The translations under genes and the position numbers were made by a program. The notes beneath the pieces were generated by a model. That model was given only the letters and a program-made list of their open reading frames with translations. It searched no databases and was not told where the DNA came from. This document shows positions 9,066 to 17,858 of a stretch of 62,674 bases of DNA, in pieces (the first letter of the stretch is position 1; the number at the start of each line of letters is the position of its first letter). Source of the DNA: Sinomonas sp. ASV322 (GTDB lineage Bacteria > Actinomycetota > Actinomycetes > Actinomycetales > Micrococcaceae); contig NZ_JAVFJJ010000020.1 of the NCBI RefSeq assembly GCF_030908245.1, positions 1 through 62,674 on the forward strand, in the 5' to 3' direction.

Positions 9066-9665
9066 ATGTGGACCGCAAAACATCAGGATCCATCGTGGCC
9101 TCGCGGCATGAGAGTCGTCGTGTTACACAATAACCCGGAACTTCTTAGACTCCTCTACGTGAGGGATGCCTGGGCGCTGGAATGCGCGAAGACCTTGCCA
9201 CGGCTTACTCCGACGCCGCGCCGGGTTCAAGTTCCGAATCCGATTCGGATCCAAACCTGCGATGCATGGTGGCAGCGTTGGGACGAGATTCTCTCCTGGC
9301 TATCGGAGTTTCAGACGCAGACGCTGGACCCCAGGACGGGGCAAGCCACCTCACCGATGTCGGCGCCACTGCCAATTTGGCAGGATGTCGTTAGGGGCCC
9401 ACACTTTCCGGAAAGTGATTTCGATCAGTGGCTGGGATCCCTCGAACAACGGGCGGGAAGCCAGGTGAACGAGGCCCCCGAATCCAAGAGTCACGCCGCA
9501 GTCCGGCAGGCCTGGGAACACGGACTCACAATGATCATAGTTCTCCCTTATGAGGACCCCTATTCAAGTACGGACAAACCTGGAATTCTCGAGATCGACC
9601 AAGTCACTTACGAGGACATCAACCGATTTGAGAGCGCACTGAGATCCTTCCGCCCCGCCGGATAG
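9066..9665 (+). CDS. Hypothetical protein
   Basis: Protein of 199 aa with no recognised domain. It is soluble, rich in Trp (WWQRWDEILSWL) and ends in a charged segment (YEDINRFESALRSF). Base composition is visibly less GC-rich than the neighbouring hydrolase gene, suggesting acquisition. It is followed by a strong shared hairpin terminator. Confidence 0.6.
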   Translation: MWTAKHQDPSWPRGMRVVVLHNNPELLRLLYVRDAWALECAKTLPRLTPTPRRVQVPNPIRIQTCDAWWQRWDEILSWLSEFQTQTLDPRTGQATSPMSAPLPIWQDVVRGPHFPESDFDQWLGSLEQRAGSQVNEAPESKSHAAVRQAWEHGLTMIIVLPYEDPYSSTDKPGILEIDQVTYEDINRFESALRSFRPAG

Positions 9666-9722
9666 GACTTGCACCCGAAGATTCGCGCAACCGCCCCAAT
9701 TCAGCGCACATGGGTCAACGCG

Positions 9723-9763
9723 CCAAGAGCCTTGGTGGGACAAAGCCCCACCAAGGCTCTTGG
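9723..9763. terminator. Perfect 17-bp hairpin between convergent genes
   Basis: Left arm 9723-9739 and right arm 9747-9763 pair over 17 bp with no mismatch; the loop is ACAAAGC. It lies 58 bases after the plus-strand hypothetical gene and 8 bases after the minus-strand secreted protein gene, so it can terminate both. Confidence 0.85.
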
Positions 9764-9770
9764 ATTGCTA

Positions 9771-10385
9771 CTAACCGAAGAAGTCGATGGGTGCGTTCGA
9801 ATAGCAAACGCCCCCGTTGCTCAGGATGACGTGAGCGGTGAAGGGAACCACCGCGTAACCAGGCCCAACCACTGTCGCTCCCCCAGTACCCGACCATGTG
9901 GAAGGAGTAGAACCACCCTGGAAGTAGATGGTGTTCGAAGTGATGGCCCCAACACCGTTGACGTACCACGAACGATCAATCACGGTGCCGTAGACGCTGT
10001 AGCCCGTGCTTACGCCAAGCCAGTCGCCCGAGTACTTTTTCGCCGACACGAACGAAGATCCACAATTTCCTTCGGCCGAGCCAAACGGCTTGATTTCCCG
10101 GCCAGTTGATCTGGCGTCTTTTGCGGCAGCGGCTTCGGCATTGGACTGAACCGCCTTTGCCTCAGCGGTGACGGGAATCGACATTTCCTCCCCGCTTGCA
10201 CTGGTTTCAATTCGGAAACCATGAGCTTCCGCCACGGTACGATCAAAGGACTTGATGGTCATCGGAGCGACAACAGCGTCTTTCGGCTTCGCCGACGAGC
10301 TCCCTGCTGCCGCCTGCGCCCCTGCAACGGGACTGACCAACAGAAAGACGAGTGCAAAAAATCCAGACAGTACTCTTCTCAACAT
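9771..10385 (-). CDS. Secreted protein of unknown function
   Basis: Protein of 204 aa with a Sec signal peptide (MLRRVLSGFFALVFLLVSPV, cleavage likely after AGAQA). The mature chain has an Ala-rich helical propeptide-like part and then a Gly/Ser/Tyr-rich beta region (GYSVYGTVIDRSWYVNG) with two Cys, at EGNCGSS and GVCYSN. No family assigned. It is AT-richer than the flanking core genes and is followed immediately by the perfect hairpin. Confidence 0.65.
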   Translation of the reverse strand: MLRRVLSGFFALVFLLVSPVAGAQAAAGSSSAKPKDAVVAPMTIKSFDRTVAEAHGFRIETSASGEEMSIPVTAEAKAVQSNAEAAAAKDARSTGREIKPFGSAEGNCGSSFVSAKKYSGDWLGVSTGYSVYGTVIDRSWYVNGVGAITSNTIYFQGGSTPSTWSGTGGATVVGPGYAVVPFTAHVILSNGGVCYSNAPIDFFG

Positions 10386-10681
10386 TGCGGACCCCCAATT
10401 TGTCCAGCGTGCGAGAATCCACCCCGAGGGATTGGATACCGCAGCCTTGCTGGCTGCGATGACAAGACCGCCCCCCAGTCAGCTCCGCGTGTCAAGACCG
10501 GACGTACATCTGCGGAAGGCCCAGTCGCGAATTCATCAGCAAATCACCTAGGATCCCCGGGCGCAATATTCGCACTGAACAGTGAGCAAATGTGACGGAG
10601 TTGGGGTGGGCGGCCCGTCGGTGTCGCCATTCTTGCTGCAAGAAGAATACGTGCTTGCGCCAGCGCCACGATTGGCTCAGG
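10386..10681. other. Intergenic region, nothing recognised
   Basis: About 296 bases upstream of the secreted-protein gene and downstream of the Tat-signal protein gene. No gene, repeat or clear hairpin was recognised. Confidence 0.5.
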
Positions 10682-11452
10682 TCAGCCGTTCGGGTACGCG
10701 GCCTTGATCGCCTTCTCGCGCCACATCCCGAACTGGGCGAACATGTCGTGGATGAGGTACAGGTCGCGGCGGCGCGTCCAGGGCTGACCCGAAAGCGGGT
10801 CGTAGGTTCCGGGCATGTCGATGCCTTCGGGCGCGAAGGCGGTCATGCCGCGGCCCCGGGTGGTAAGGACACAGCGCTTGACGTGGTCCCGGAAACCGAC
10901 GACCCCCGCCGTGCCGGACGTTCCGCCGCGGAACGAGACGACCTGTGCCGCGACCCCGTCGGTGCTCAGGTACACGATGGTGCCGTCTGGCTTGATCACG
11001 GGCTCAATCGACGTCACGCCGTCCATCGAGTACTTGGACTTGAGGAAGCGGGCAATCTCCCACTGCGCGAAGACGGGGATGTCGCGGGTTGCGCGGACCT
11101 TCGCGATCGTATCCGCGAGCGCCTCGTTCACAGGCCCCGGCTCGTACATGACGCGCGACGGGTCGCCGCCGCCCGCCGGCGCACGGTTCCCGAAGGAGTA
11201 CGCCACGATGTAGTCGAGGCTCGCGATCGGCGCGACCGGCGGGTGCCAGTCGAAGCCGATGTCCTCGATGGCGGGCTCGACGACGGCGGCCGTCTCCGGG
11301 TCGTTCAGCTCGCGGGAGAGGGCCTTGAGCATGATCTCCTGCAGGGCGCGGCCCTGGTCATCGGAATCGGCAGCGTGGGCCGGGGCCGCGGCGAGGAGGG
11401 GCATCGATGCCGCGGCGACGGCGGCGGTCGAAACGAAGAAGCGGCGGTCCAT
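10682..11452 (-). CDS. Tat-exported protein of unknown function
   Basis: Protein of 256 aa starting at ATG 11452. MDRRFFVSTAAVAAASMP has twin arginines before a mild hydrophobic core and an AHA cleavage site, which suggests Tat export. The mature part contains FGNRAPAGGGDPSRVMYEPGP and RDIPVFAQWEIARFL, with two candidate Cys only in the second half. The upstream in-frame ATG at 11548 would overlap the AraC gene and is less likely. Function not recognised. Confidence 0.65.
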   Translation of the reverse strand: MDRRFFVSTAAVAAASMPLLAAAPAHAADSDDQGRALQEIMLKALSRELNDPETAAVVEPAIEDIGFDWHPPVAPIASLDYIVAYSFGNRAPAGGGDPSRVMYEPGPVNEALADTIAKVRATRDIPVFAQWEIARFLKSKYSMDGVTSIEPVIKPDGTIVYLSTDGVAAQVVSFRGGTSGTAGVVGFRDHVKRCVLTTRGRGMTAFAPEGIDMPGTYDPLSGQPWTRRRDLYLIHDMFAQFGMWREKAIKAAYPNG

Positions 11453-11544
11453 GGGAGGCCTTTCGGGCTGGGGAATGTCGTTCCCTCGGACCGTACGGGC
11501 GCGGAATGAACAACCGTCGAACTCGAGGCGAGCGCTGCGTGCCG

Positions 11545-11946
11545 TCACGGGGTGGGGCGGGAGAACATCTGGACGACGCAGGACGGGAGCGTCGCGAGGT
11601 CGTCCCCGCGCGGCCGGTCGCGGTAGCTCGTGGGGCTCTCGCCCACGAAGCGGCGGAACTGCGTGCTGAACGAACCGAGGCTCGTGAACCCGACGGCGAG
11701 GCAGACTTCCGTGACAGGGTACTCGGTGTCGCGGAGAAGCTGCATGGCCCGCTCCATGCGACGGCTCACGAGGTAGCGATGAGGCGTCTCGCCGAAACGC
11801 TTGCGGAATTCGCGGATGAAATGCGCCTCAGTGACGTAGGCGCTGCGCGCGAGGACCCTCGTGTCGAGCGGCTCGGCGTAGCCGCGGTCGATGAGGTCGC
11901 GGACGCGGAGGAGGTGGCGCGAGAGCGGGACGCGGGCTGCGGGCAT
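11545..11946 (-). CDS. AraC-family transcriptional regulator (DNA-binding domain only)
   Basis: Protein of 133 aa made almost entirely of the AraC double helix-turn-helix: RSAYVTEAHFIREFRKRFGE (first HTH) and TEVCLAVGFTSLGSFSTQFRR (second, the signature), ending in FVGESPTSYR. Start ATG 11946 follows GAGAGGAGGC; an ATG at 11979 would extend it by 11 residues. No effector-binding domain is present, as in MarA/SoxS-sized members. It sits 92 bases upstream of the Tat-signal protein gene on the same strand and may control it. Confidence 0.88.
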   Translation of the reverse strand: MPAARVPLSRHLLRVRDLIDRGYAEPLDTRVLARSAYVTEAHFIREFRKRFGETPHRYLVSRRMERAMQLLRDTEYPVTEVCLAVGFTSLGSFSTQFRRFVGESPTSYRDRPRGDDLATLPSCVVQMFSRPTP

Positions 11947-12069
11947 GGCGCCTCCTCTCGGCCGAGACTTCTGCTCCACAAATCATGAGCGAAAGTGGCA
12001 GTTGAGTGCTATGTTTTCCGCCAATGGGGGTGCGAGGGGTGCCCCCGACCGTTCGCTAGGGGGCATCGG

Positions 12070-12603
12070 ATGAGCGACAACTATCAGCCGGGCTATGGCC
12101 AGCCACAGGGCACCACTCCACCGCCGGCGGCACCGTGGCCGCCATCGACCGTTCCGCTGACGCTGGCCCTCAGCGAGCCGGACGCCAAGCGGTCGCGCCG
12201 ATGGCGCACCGTCATCGGCGTCGCCCTCATCCTGTCCGGCGCAGCCGCCGGTGGTCTCGCGGCGCTCCAGCTGCTCAACGTTGGCGGCCTCGGCGACGAC
12301 GATCCCCTTGTCGCCATGGCGGACGCCGGGTACGACATCGTCCTCGGCGTCGTCCTGATCGGATTCGGCGTGTGGAATCTCGTGGCCCGGCGGACGCTCC
12401 AGAGCGGGCCGCTCATCGCGGCCGCGATCGTCTCGGGGATCCAAATCGTGGTGGGCGCCTTCAACCTGATCGACCTTGCCGTGTCCTCTGGCCGTTTCCC
12501 GCCGCTCGGCGGGATCATCCTTCAGATCGTGATCCTGCGGCAAGCGATCACGCTGCTGCGGCTCAAGAGGAGAGCGATCACTGTGCCTGCGAGGACCCTC
12601 TAG
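12070..12603 (+). CDS. Small membrane protein with Pro/Gln-rich N-terminus
   Basis: Protein of 177 aa from ATG 12070. A disordered N-terminus (YQPGYGQPQGTTPPPAAPWP) leads into four predicted membrane helices. It shares the motif FGVWNL and the surrounding helix pair with the protein at 13315-13710, so the two look paralogous. Four bases separate it from the next gene, suggesting an operon of 12070-13710. Function unknown. Confidence 0.7.
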   Translation: MSDNYQPGYGQPQGTTPPPAAPWPPSTVPLTLALSEPDAKRSRRWRTVIGVALILSGAAAGGLAALQLLNVGGLGDDDPLVAMADAGYDIVLGVVLIGFGVWNLVARRTLQSGPLIAAAIVSGIQIVVGAFNLIDLAVSSGRFPPLGGIILQIVILRQAITLLRLKRRAITVPARTL

Positions 12604-12607
12604 CGTC

Positions 12608-13279
12608 ATGGCGGCCCAAACGAATGGCCTCACGAAAATCGGCCCTCGTGCGGCGTTGTCAGCCGCTTTTCAGTTGGGGCGGTTCATAGGCCAGACCCCG
12701 GTTGAGAAACTCGGGGTTGTCGCCGCATTCGCTCCCACTTTGATTCCCACCACAGCAGCGGGCCTCCTCGTTAAAGCAGATCGAGTGGTCCTGCTCAGGG
12801 GAACAGATCGACAACTCCCCGCCACGGCCCTGCTTTCAACGGTTCTGATATATGCGATATTCTCCATCCCGATTTTCGTTGGAATCGCCTTTGATCCAAG
12901 TGGGGTTACAGGCGGTGGCGCCATCGGATACGGAATCGTGCTTCTCCTGTTATTCGTTTATCTGTCGATCCTTCTGTACGCGAAGCGAGTGATCAGGCGT
13001 CGTCACCCCGAGGTTCCGCAGGCGATAACGCGCAGCCTGTCCCGGCGCGTGCAGAAGAAGCACGGGGTCCGGCGCGTTCTCTTCATCGACACGGTGGCGT
13101 TCCCTGACGACGTCCGCGACGACGAATTGCGGGATGCCTTCAGTCTCGCCCTTCCGCCGTCGGAACCCGGATGGGGCGTCGCCTCGCTGGCCGGAACCGA
13201 GCAAGAGGTCAGAGTATTGGAAGGACTAGGTTTCGAGCGCGACAAGCCCGGCTCAAGCCTCATGTGCCGGGCGGCCTAG
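12608..13279 (+). CDS. Membrane protein with cytosolic C-terminal domain
   Basis: Protein of 223 aa. Hydrophobic segments lie near residues 35-55, 75-95 and 105-122, followed by a basic stretch (AKRVIRRRHPEV) and a soluble C-terminal domain (VLFIDTVAFPDDVRDDELRDAF). No family recognised. Codon use in its first half is less GC-rich than in its neighbours. It sits between two mutually similar small membrane protein genes. Confidence 0.65.
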   Translation: MAAQTNGLTKIGPRAALSAAFQLGRFIGQTPVEKLGVVAAFAPTLIPTTAAGLLVKADRVVLLRGTDRQLPATALLSTVLIYAIFSIPIFVGIAFDPSGVTGGGAIGYGIVLLLLFVYLSILLYAKRVIRRRHPEVPQAITRSLSRRVQKKHGVRRVLFIDTVAFPDDVRDDELRDAFSLALPPSEPGWGVASLAGTEQEVRVLEGLGFERDKPGSSLMCRAA

Positions 13280-13314
13280 CGAGAGACGCCTCGGGAGGAC
13301 AAGGAGCGGGCACC

Positions 13315-13710
13315 ATGGGGTCGAGAATCATGCGGTTCGCGATCGGCGTCTTCCTGCTCCTGATCGGCGCCTTCGCCGCGGTCATCGCGGTGATCAGTCT
13401 CGGAGTCCGCGTGGCCCGCGACCAGCCCATCGACGCGCTCTTCCTGACCCAGTTCCTGCTGTACGCGGTGGTCGGCCTCGCGTACCTGACGTTCGGCGTG
13501 TGGAACCTCCTCACATTCGCGACCATGCGCAAGGCTCCCCTCGTGGCCGCGCTCGTCGAGGCCGTCGTCGGGCTCCTCTTCGGGGCGTTCTACGTCGCCA
13601 ACCTGCACGGCGCCGCGCAGCTCACCCAGGGTCTGGGCATTGGGATCAACCTCGCGATCATCGCCCTCGCTTGGGTCCTGCTGCGGAGAAAAGAGCCCGC
13701 CGACGAGTGA
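13315..13710 (+). CDS. Small four-helix membrane protein
   Basis: Protein of 131 aa from ATG 13315, with a GAGCGG-type ribosome site nearby. Four membrane helices fill the chain and it ends RRKEPADE. The stretch YLTFGVWNLL matches FGVWNLV of the gene at 12070-12603, with similar helix order, so it is a shorter paralogue lacking the Pro-rich N-terminus. Function unknown. Confidence 0.7.
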   Translation: MGSRIMRFAIGVFLLLIGAFAAVIAVISLGVRVARDQPIDALFLTQFLLYAVVGLAYLTFGVWNLLTFATMRKAPLVAALVEAVVGLLFGAFYVANLHGAAQLTQGLGIGINLAIIALAWVLLRRKEPADE

Positions 13711-13728
13711 CGGCACATGTGCGTGGAG

Positions 13729-13761
13729 CGTTACGGTCAAAACCACGTTTTGCCCGTAACG
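13729..13761 (+). terminator. 15-bp hairpin after the membrane-protein operon
   Basis: Left arm 13729-13743 and right arm 13747-13761 pair with one mismatch around a 3-base loop (CAC). It begins 18 bases after the stop of the last operon gene. No long T tract follows. A second GTGACAT/GTCACG-type pair follows at about 13774-13806. Confidence 0.7.
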
Positions 13762-13830
13762 TCCCGCAGAAACGTCACGCCCTCGACGCACTTTCGCGCG
13801 TGACATTCCTGCGAGCGCACGCGCCCCGCG

Positions 13831-15066
13831 TCACCCGCGGCGCGACGCGCCCAGCCCGTCCCGCACCGAAGGCCACGACTTGAGGACCCTGAGCAAATCC
13901 TCATGGGTTTCGGCGGCGAGTGCGCTCTCGTAGGACTCGCCCAGCACCTCGTCGATCGCGACCCGCCGCCCGAGGCGCGCGCTCCTCATCGCGGCCTCGA
14001 CCATCGCGAGGCTCACGACGTTCGAGTGCACACGACCCATGGGCTCGGCCCCCGTTCGCAGCGCGGCGACGAATTCGCGCAGGGACCCGGCGGTTTCCGT
14101 GCCGGGGTCGGGCACAGACGAGAGGGCGGGCAAGGACCCGGAGCCGGGCGCGGAGTCCGGATCACCCGCGACTGAAGGGCCGACGACGGCGGAGCCCACC
14201 CCCGCGGTCCCGTCGCCATGAGCCGGGCTGGCCCCCGAATCAGGCACGTCCGCCGTCGGCTCATGCTCCCCATCCCAGAGCACCGTGCCTCGCTCGCCCG
14301 AGATCCGCCACGAGCCGTTCCACGAGGTCTCGAATCCCGGACTCGCCCAGCTCCCCGTGAACGCGAAGCGCGCCCCGCCCTCGAACTCGAAGACGGCCGA
14401 CGCCGCCGCGTTCCCCGCGAACCAGCTCCACGCGGGGTTGTATTCTTCGCAGATCACGGAGACGGGATCGGCGTCGAGCAGGAAGCGCGCGGCGTCGAAT
14501 TGGTGGATCGCCATGTCGAGCAGGAGCGGGCTCTCCATGACCTCGCGGAATCCCCCGAATCGAGGCGCCTTGAAGAATTCAACGGAGAGGGCCCCGATCC
14601 GCCCGAGTGCCTGGGCCTGCCGCTTCGCGAGGAAGAGATTGCGGAAATAGCGGCGCGACTGGCTCACCATGAATAGCTGCCCCGTGAGCTCAGCGCACGC
14701 CGCGAGCGAGAGGCCCTCCGCGACCGTCGAGGCGACCGGCTTCTCGCCCAGCACCGGGTAGCCGGCGAGGAGCGCCGCCGTCGTCACGGGGTGGTGGGCG
14801 GCGGGAATCGTGACGTTGATGATGGCGTGCGTGTTCGTCCGGCGGGCCAGCTCGACGGCGTCGGGACCGGTCGGCAGCCCGGGGTGACCGGCGTCGTCGG
14901 CCGCCTGGTCAGCGACATGGACGGCGAGGTCGGCGATTCCGGCGAGTTCGACGTCGTCGTTCGCCGCGATGGTGCGCAGCCACGTGCGGCCCATCGGCCC
15001 CGCGCCGACGACGACGACGCGCAGCCGCCCGCCGTCGTCGGGCAGGGTCGCGAACCCGGCGCTCAT
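13831..15066 (-). CDS. Gfo/Idh/MocA-family NAD(P)-dependent oxidoreductase
   Basis: Protein of 411 aa. The N-terminal Rossmann motif is [15 protein letters not shown] (about 16-30). The family's EKP motif is present in [11 protein letters not shown], where the Lys normally takes part in catalysis; the third family motif region is [17 protein letters not shown] Gly/Ser/Asp/Pro-rich insert of about 60 residues lies near residue 285-330, unusual for the family. It is last in the sugar operon and overlaps the ThuA-like gene by four bases. Likely oxidises a sugar or sugar derivative imported by the neighbouring transporter. Confidence 0.9.
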   Translation of the reverse strand: MSAGFATLPDDGGRLRVVVVGAGPMGRTWLRTIAANDDVELAGIADLAVHVADQAADDAGHPGLPTGPDAVELARRTNTHAIINVTIPAAHHPVTTAALLAGYPVLGEKPVASTVAEGLSLAACAELTGQLFMVSQSRRYFRNLFLAKRQAQALGRIGALSVEFFKAPRFGGFREVMESPLLLDMAIHQFDAARFLLDADPVSVICEEYNPAWSWFAGNAAASAVFEFEGGARFAFTGSWASPGFETSWNGSWRISGERGTVLWDGEHEPTADVPDSGASPAHGDGTAGVGSAVVGPSVAGDPDSAPGSGSLPALSSVPDPGTETAGSLREFVAALRTGAEPMGRVHSNVVSLAMVEAAMRSARLGRRVAIDEVLGESYESALAAETHEDLLRVLKSWPSVRDGLGASRRG

Positions 15067-15914
15067 GCGCTGGCTCCCGCGGGCGTGATGTCTGGCGCGG
15101 CGGACTCCGCGAAATCCGGGGTTACGGCCCTATGGGCCTCGGCGATATCGGGTGCCGCGTGCGAATAGTCCACACCGTGGAAGAACTCGCCCGTCTCGTA
15201 CCGCAGGAGCGTCGGGTACGCCCGCTCGGGCCGGTCCGTGAGAGCCCATTCGACGCCGTTCGCGATCACGCGGCGGACGTCGGGGTGGTGGTAGACGGGG
15301 TAGTCCTGGTCGCCGGGGCTGAAGAAGAAGATCTTGCCGTGGCCGCGGCGGAACGTGCAGCCCGAGCGGAACACCTCTCCCCCGCTGAACGAGCTCACGA
15401 ACACGAGCTCGTCGGGCGCGGGGATGTCGAAGAACTCGCCGTACATTTCCTGGGCCGGGATGTCGATGGGATGCGGGATGCCGCGGGCGATCGGGTGCGT
15501 CGGGTCGACGGTCCACACGAGTTCGCGGTCCTGCTCGCTGCGCCAGCGCAGGGTGCACGTGGTGCCCATGAGCTTCTGGAAGATCTTGGACCAGTGGCCC
15601 GAATGCAGCACCACGAGGCCCATGCCGGAAAGGATGTGCCGGTGGACGCGCTCGACGACGTCGTCGCTCACCTCGCCGTGGGCCATGTGGCCCCACCAGG
15701 TCAGGACGTCGGTCTCGGCGAGGACGTCCTCGGTGAGGCCGTGCTCGGGCTCGTCGAGGGTCGCGGTGCGCACGATCGCGCGGTCGCCGAGATTCTCGCG
15801 GATGCCGTCGGCGATGGTGTTGTGCATGCCATCGGGGTAGATGCGGGCGACATTCTCGTCGCGCCTTTCGTGACGATATTCGCCCCAGACGGTGACGCGG
15901 AGGGGTGGTGTCAT
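15063..15914 (-). CDS. ThuA-like trehalose-utilisation family protein
   Basis: Protein of 283 aa with the class-I amidotransferase-like fold of ThuA. Visible blocks are [10 protein letters not shown] at the start, [15 protein letters not shown] near 90-105, [14 protein letters not shown], the long [19 protein letters not shown]-type region, and [18 protein letters not shown]. Start ATG 15914 has AGGAGAAAG upstream. Family members occur with Gfo/Idh/MocA dehydrogenases in disaccharide catabolism, exactly the arrangement here. Confidence 0.9.
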   Translation of the reverse strand: MTPPLRVTVWGEYRHERRDENVARIYPDGMHNTIADGIRENLGDRAIVRTATLDEPEHGLTEDVLAETDVLTWWGHMAHGEVSDDVVERVHRHILSGMGLVVLHSGHWSKIFQKLMGTTCTLRWRSEQDRELVWTVDPTHPIARGIPHPIDIPAQEMYGEFFDIPAPDELVFVSSFSGGEVFRSGCTFRRGHGKIFFFSPGDQDYPVYHHPDVRRVIANGVEWALTDRPERAYPTLLRYETGEFFHGVDYSHAAPDIAEAHRAVTPDFAESAAPDITPAGASA

Positions 15915-15942
15915 TGGGCTTTCTCCTATTTCTGAGGTGAGG

Positions 15943-16833
15943 TCATTTCACGGCGCCGGACGCGGTGCCGGCGGCGACGAATTTCTGGGCGACGAGCAAG
16001 AGGACGACGGCAGGCAGCGAGGCGAGCACCGCCGTCGCCATCACGGAACTCCAGTCGGTGACGTACGAGCCGATGTATTGGTAAAGGCCGAGGGTGACGG
16101 GTCGGACGGCGTCGGTCGTGGTGAGGGTGAGGGCGAAGAGGAAGTCGCTCCACGCGAAGAGGAACGTGAAGAGGCCCGCCGTGATGAGCGCGTTCCGGCT
16201 CACGGGGAGCACGATCGACCAGAACACTCGCACGTGCCCGGCCCCGTCGACGCGCGCGGCCTCGATAATGGACGACTGCATGGACCCCATTAACGCCCGG
16301 ATGATGAGGATCGCGAACGGAATTCCGTGGGACGAATCCGCGAGAATGAGCCCGCCGATCGTGTTTAGCAGGCCCAGGTCGTTGTACGCGGTGTAGAGCG
16401 CATTGGCGACGACGATCCCCGGGATCATCTGGCTGATGAGGATTCCGAACAGCACGATATTCGTGCCCCGAACCTTGAAGTGGCTCAGCGCGTACGCCGC
16501 GGGGGCCGCGATCGCGAGGCTGACCACGACACTCCCGACCGCCACGATGAGGCTCGTGCCGAGGTTTTGGCCCTGCTGGGTTAATGCCGTCGCGTAGCCC
16601 GAGAAGTCGGGGTGGATCGGGAACCACGTGGCCTGGATCGTGGTGCCGTTGGGCTGGAGCGATGCGTTCACCATCCAGTAGACGGGGAACAGCATGATCG
16701 CGAGGAACAGAATGCCGAGGGCGGTGTTCGGGAGGCCGGAGGGCCTTCCGACGGGAACCCTTTCGGTGACGGGCTTCCTCGGGCGGAGTCTTCCCGCCGT
16801 GGGTGTCCCCTCGCGAATCGAAACGGTAGACAT
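15943..16833 (-). CDS. CUT1 ABC transporter permease (MalG type)
   Basis: Protein of 296 aa from ATG 16833, preceded by AAAGGAGGGGAC. Six membrane helices; after the first ([20 protein letters not shown]) comes the periplasmic loop, and the cytosolic EAA loop reads [20 protein letters not shown], the contact site for the ATPase. No ATPase is encoded in the operon, so a shared MsiK-like ATPase elsewhere is expected (established for actinobacterial CUT1 systems). Confidence 0.93.
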   Translation of the reverse strand: MSTVSIREGTPTAGRLRPRKPVTERVPVGRPSGLPNTALGILFLAIMLFPVYWMVNASLQPNGTTIQATWFPIHPDFSGYATALTQQGQNLGTSLIVAVGSVVVSLAIAAPAAYALSHFKVRGTNIVLFGILISQMIPGIVVANALYTAYNDLGLLNTIGGLILADSSHGIPFAILIIRALMGSMQSSIIEAARVDGAGHVRVFWSIVLPVSRNALITAGLFTFLFAWSDFLFALTLTTTDAVRPVTLGLYQYIGSYVTDWSSVMATAVLASLPAVVLLLVAQKFVAAGTASGAVK

Positions 16834-16844
16834 GTCCCCTCCTT

Positions 16845-17858
16845 TCAGTCTTCGACGCCGCGTCGGCTGGCCCGCAGATAAATCAGGGCGAACACGAGCG
16901 AAATGAGCACGAGGATATTGCCGAGCGCCGAGCCCTCGCCGAAGCGGAATTCCTGGAAGGAGAGCGCGTACGATTCGGTCGCGATGGTCTGGCTCGAATT
17001 GGCCGGCCCTCCCCCGGTCAGGGCGAGGATGATGTCGAGCACCTTGAGCGTGTACACGACTCCGAGGACCAGGACCACGTTCACGACCGGCCGCAGCAGG
17101 GGCCACGTAACGTGTCGGAACGCGCGCCAGCCGGTCGCGCCGTCGAGCGCCGCGGCCTCGTAGAGCTCGTCCGGGATGTCCTGGAGCCCGCCATACAGGA
17201 TCGTGACGTTGAACGGAATCCCGATCCAGACGTTCACGCCGACCACGGCGACGAGCGCGAGGGACGTGCTCGTGAGCCACGGGACGCCGTTCGGCACAAG
17301 GTGGAGCGCCTCGAGGAACTGGTTGAGCGCGCCGGAGTCCTTGTCGAGGATCCACTTCCACACGGCGCCGGACGCGATGAGCGGCAGCAGCCACGGGAGC
17401 AGGAGCAGAGAGCGCAGGAGCCCGCTCAGCGGAAACCGCTTCCGGAAGAACACCGCGAGCGCGAGGCCGATCACGAACTGCCCCGCGATCGAACCCGCCG
17501 TGAACAGCGCCGTGTTGAGCGCCGCCGTCGTAAATATCGAGGAGCCGAGCACCTTAGCGTAGTTCGCGAAGCCGACCCACGGGGCCTCGCCCGTGTAGAA
17601 GGTCGCGGTGCCGTAGTCCTGGAAGCTCACCACGAGGTTCTTGACCACGGGGTAGCCGAAGAACAGGATCAGGTACGCGACCGCCGGGACGAGGAACGCC
17701 CACTGGTAGACGCTCTCCCGGCGCCGCCTCCCACCACGTGGCCGCGCTTGCTCAGCCGACGCCTCGCCGCGGCCCGGCCCGCGGGAGGCGGGCGCCGTCG
17801 TCGTTCGCTGGGCCGCTGCTATCTCAGCCGCGGCCAGCTCACCCATTGCCCGGCTCAT
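16845..17858 (-). CDS. CUT1 ABC transporter permease (MalF type)
   Basis: Protein of 337 aa. The start at 17858 overlaps the binding-protein stop as ATGA. A basic, disordered N-terminus (about 45 residues) precedes six helices, the first AFLVPAVAYLILFFGYPVV. The EAA loop is YEAAALDGATGWRAFRHVTWP. It pairs with the MalG-type permease 11 bases downstream. Confidence 0.93.
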   Translation of the reverse strand: MSRAMGELAAAEIAAAQRTTTAPASRGPGRGEASAEQARPRGGRRRRESVYQWAFLVPAVAYLILFFGYPVVKNLVVSFQDYGTATFYTGEAPWVGFANYAKVLGSSIFTTAALNTALFTAGSIAGQFVIGLALAVFFRKRFPLSGLLRSLLLLPWLLPLIASGAVWKWILDKDSGALNQFLEALHLVPNGVPWLTSTSLALVAVVGVNVWIGIPFNVTILYGGLQDIPDELYEAAALDGATGWRAFRHVTWPLLRPVVNVVLVLGVVYTLKVLDIILALTGGGPANSSQTIATESYALSFQEFRFGEGSALGNILVLISLVFALIYLRASRRGVED

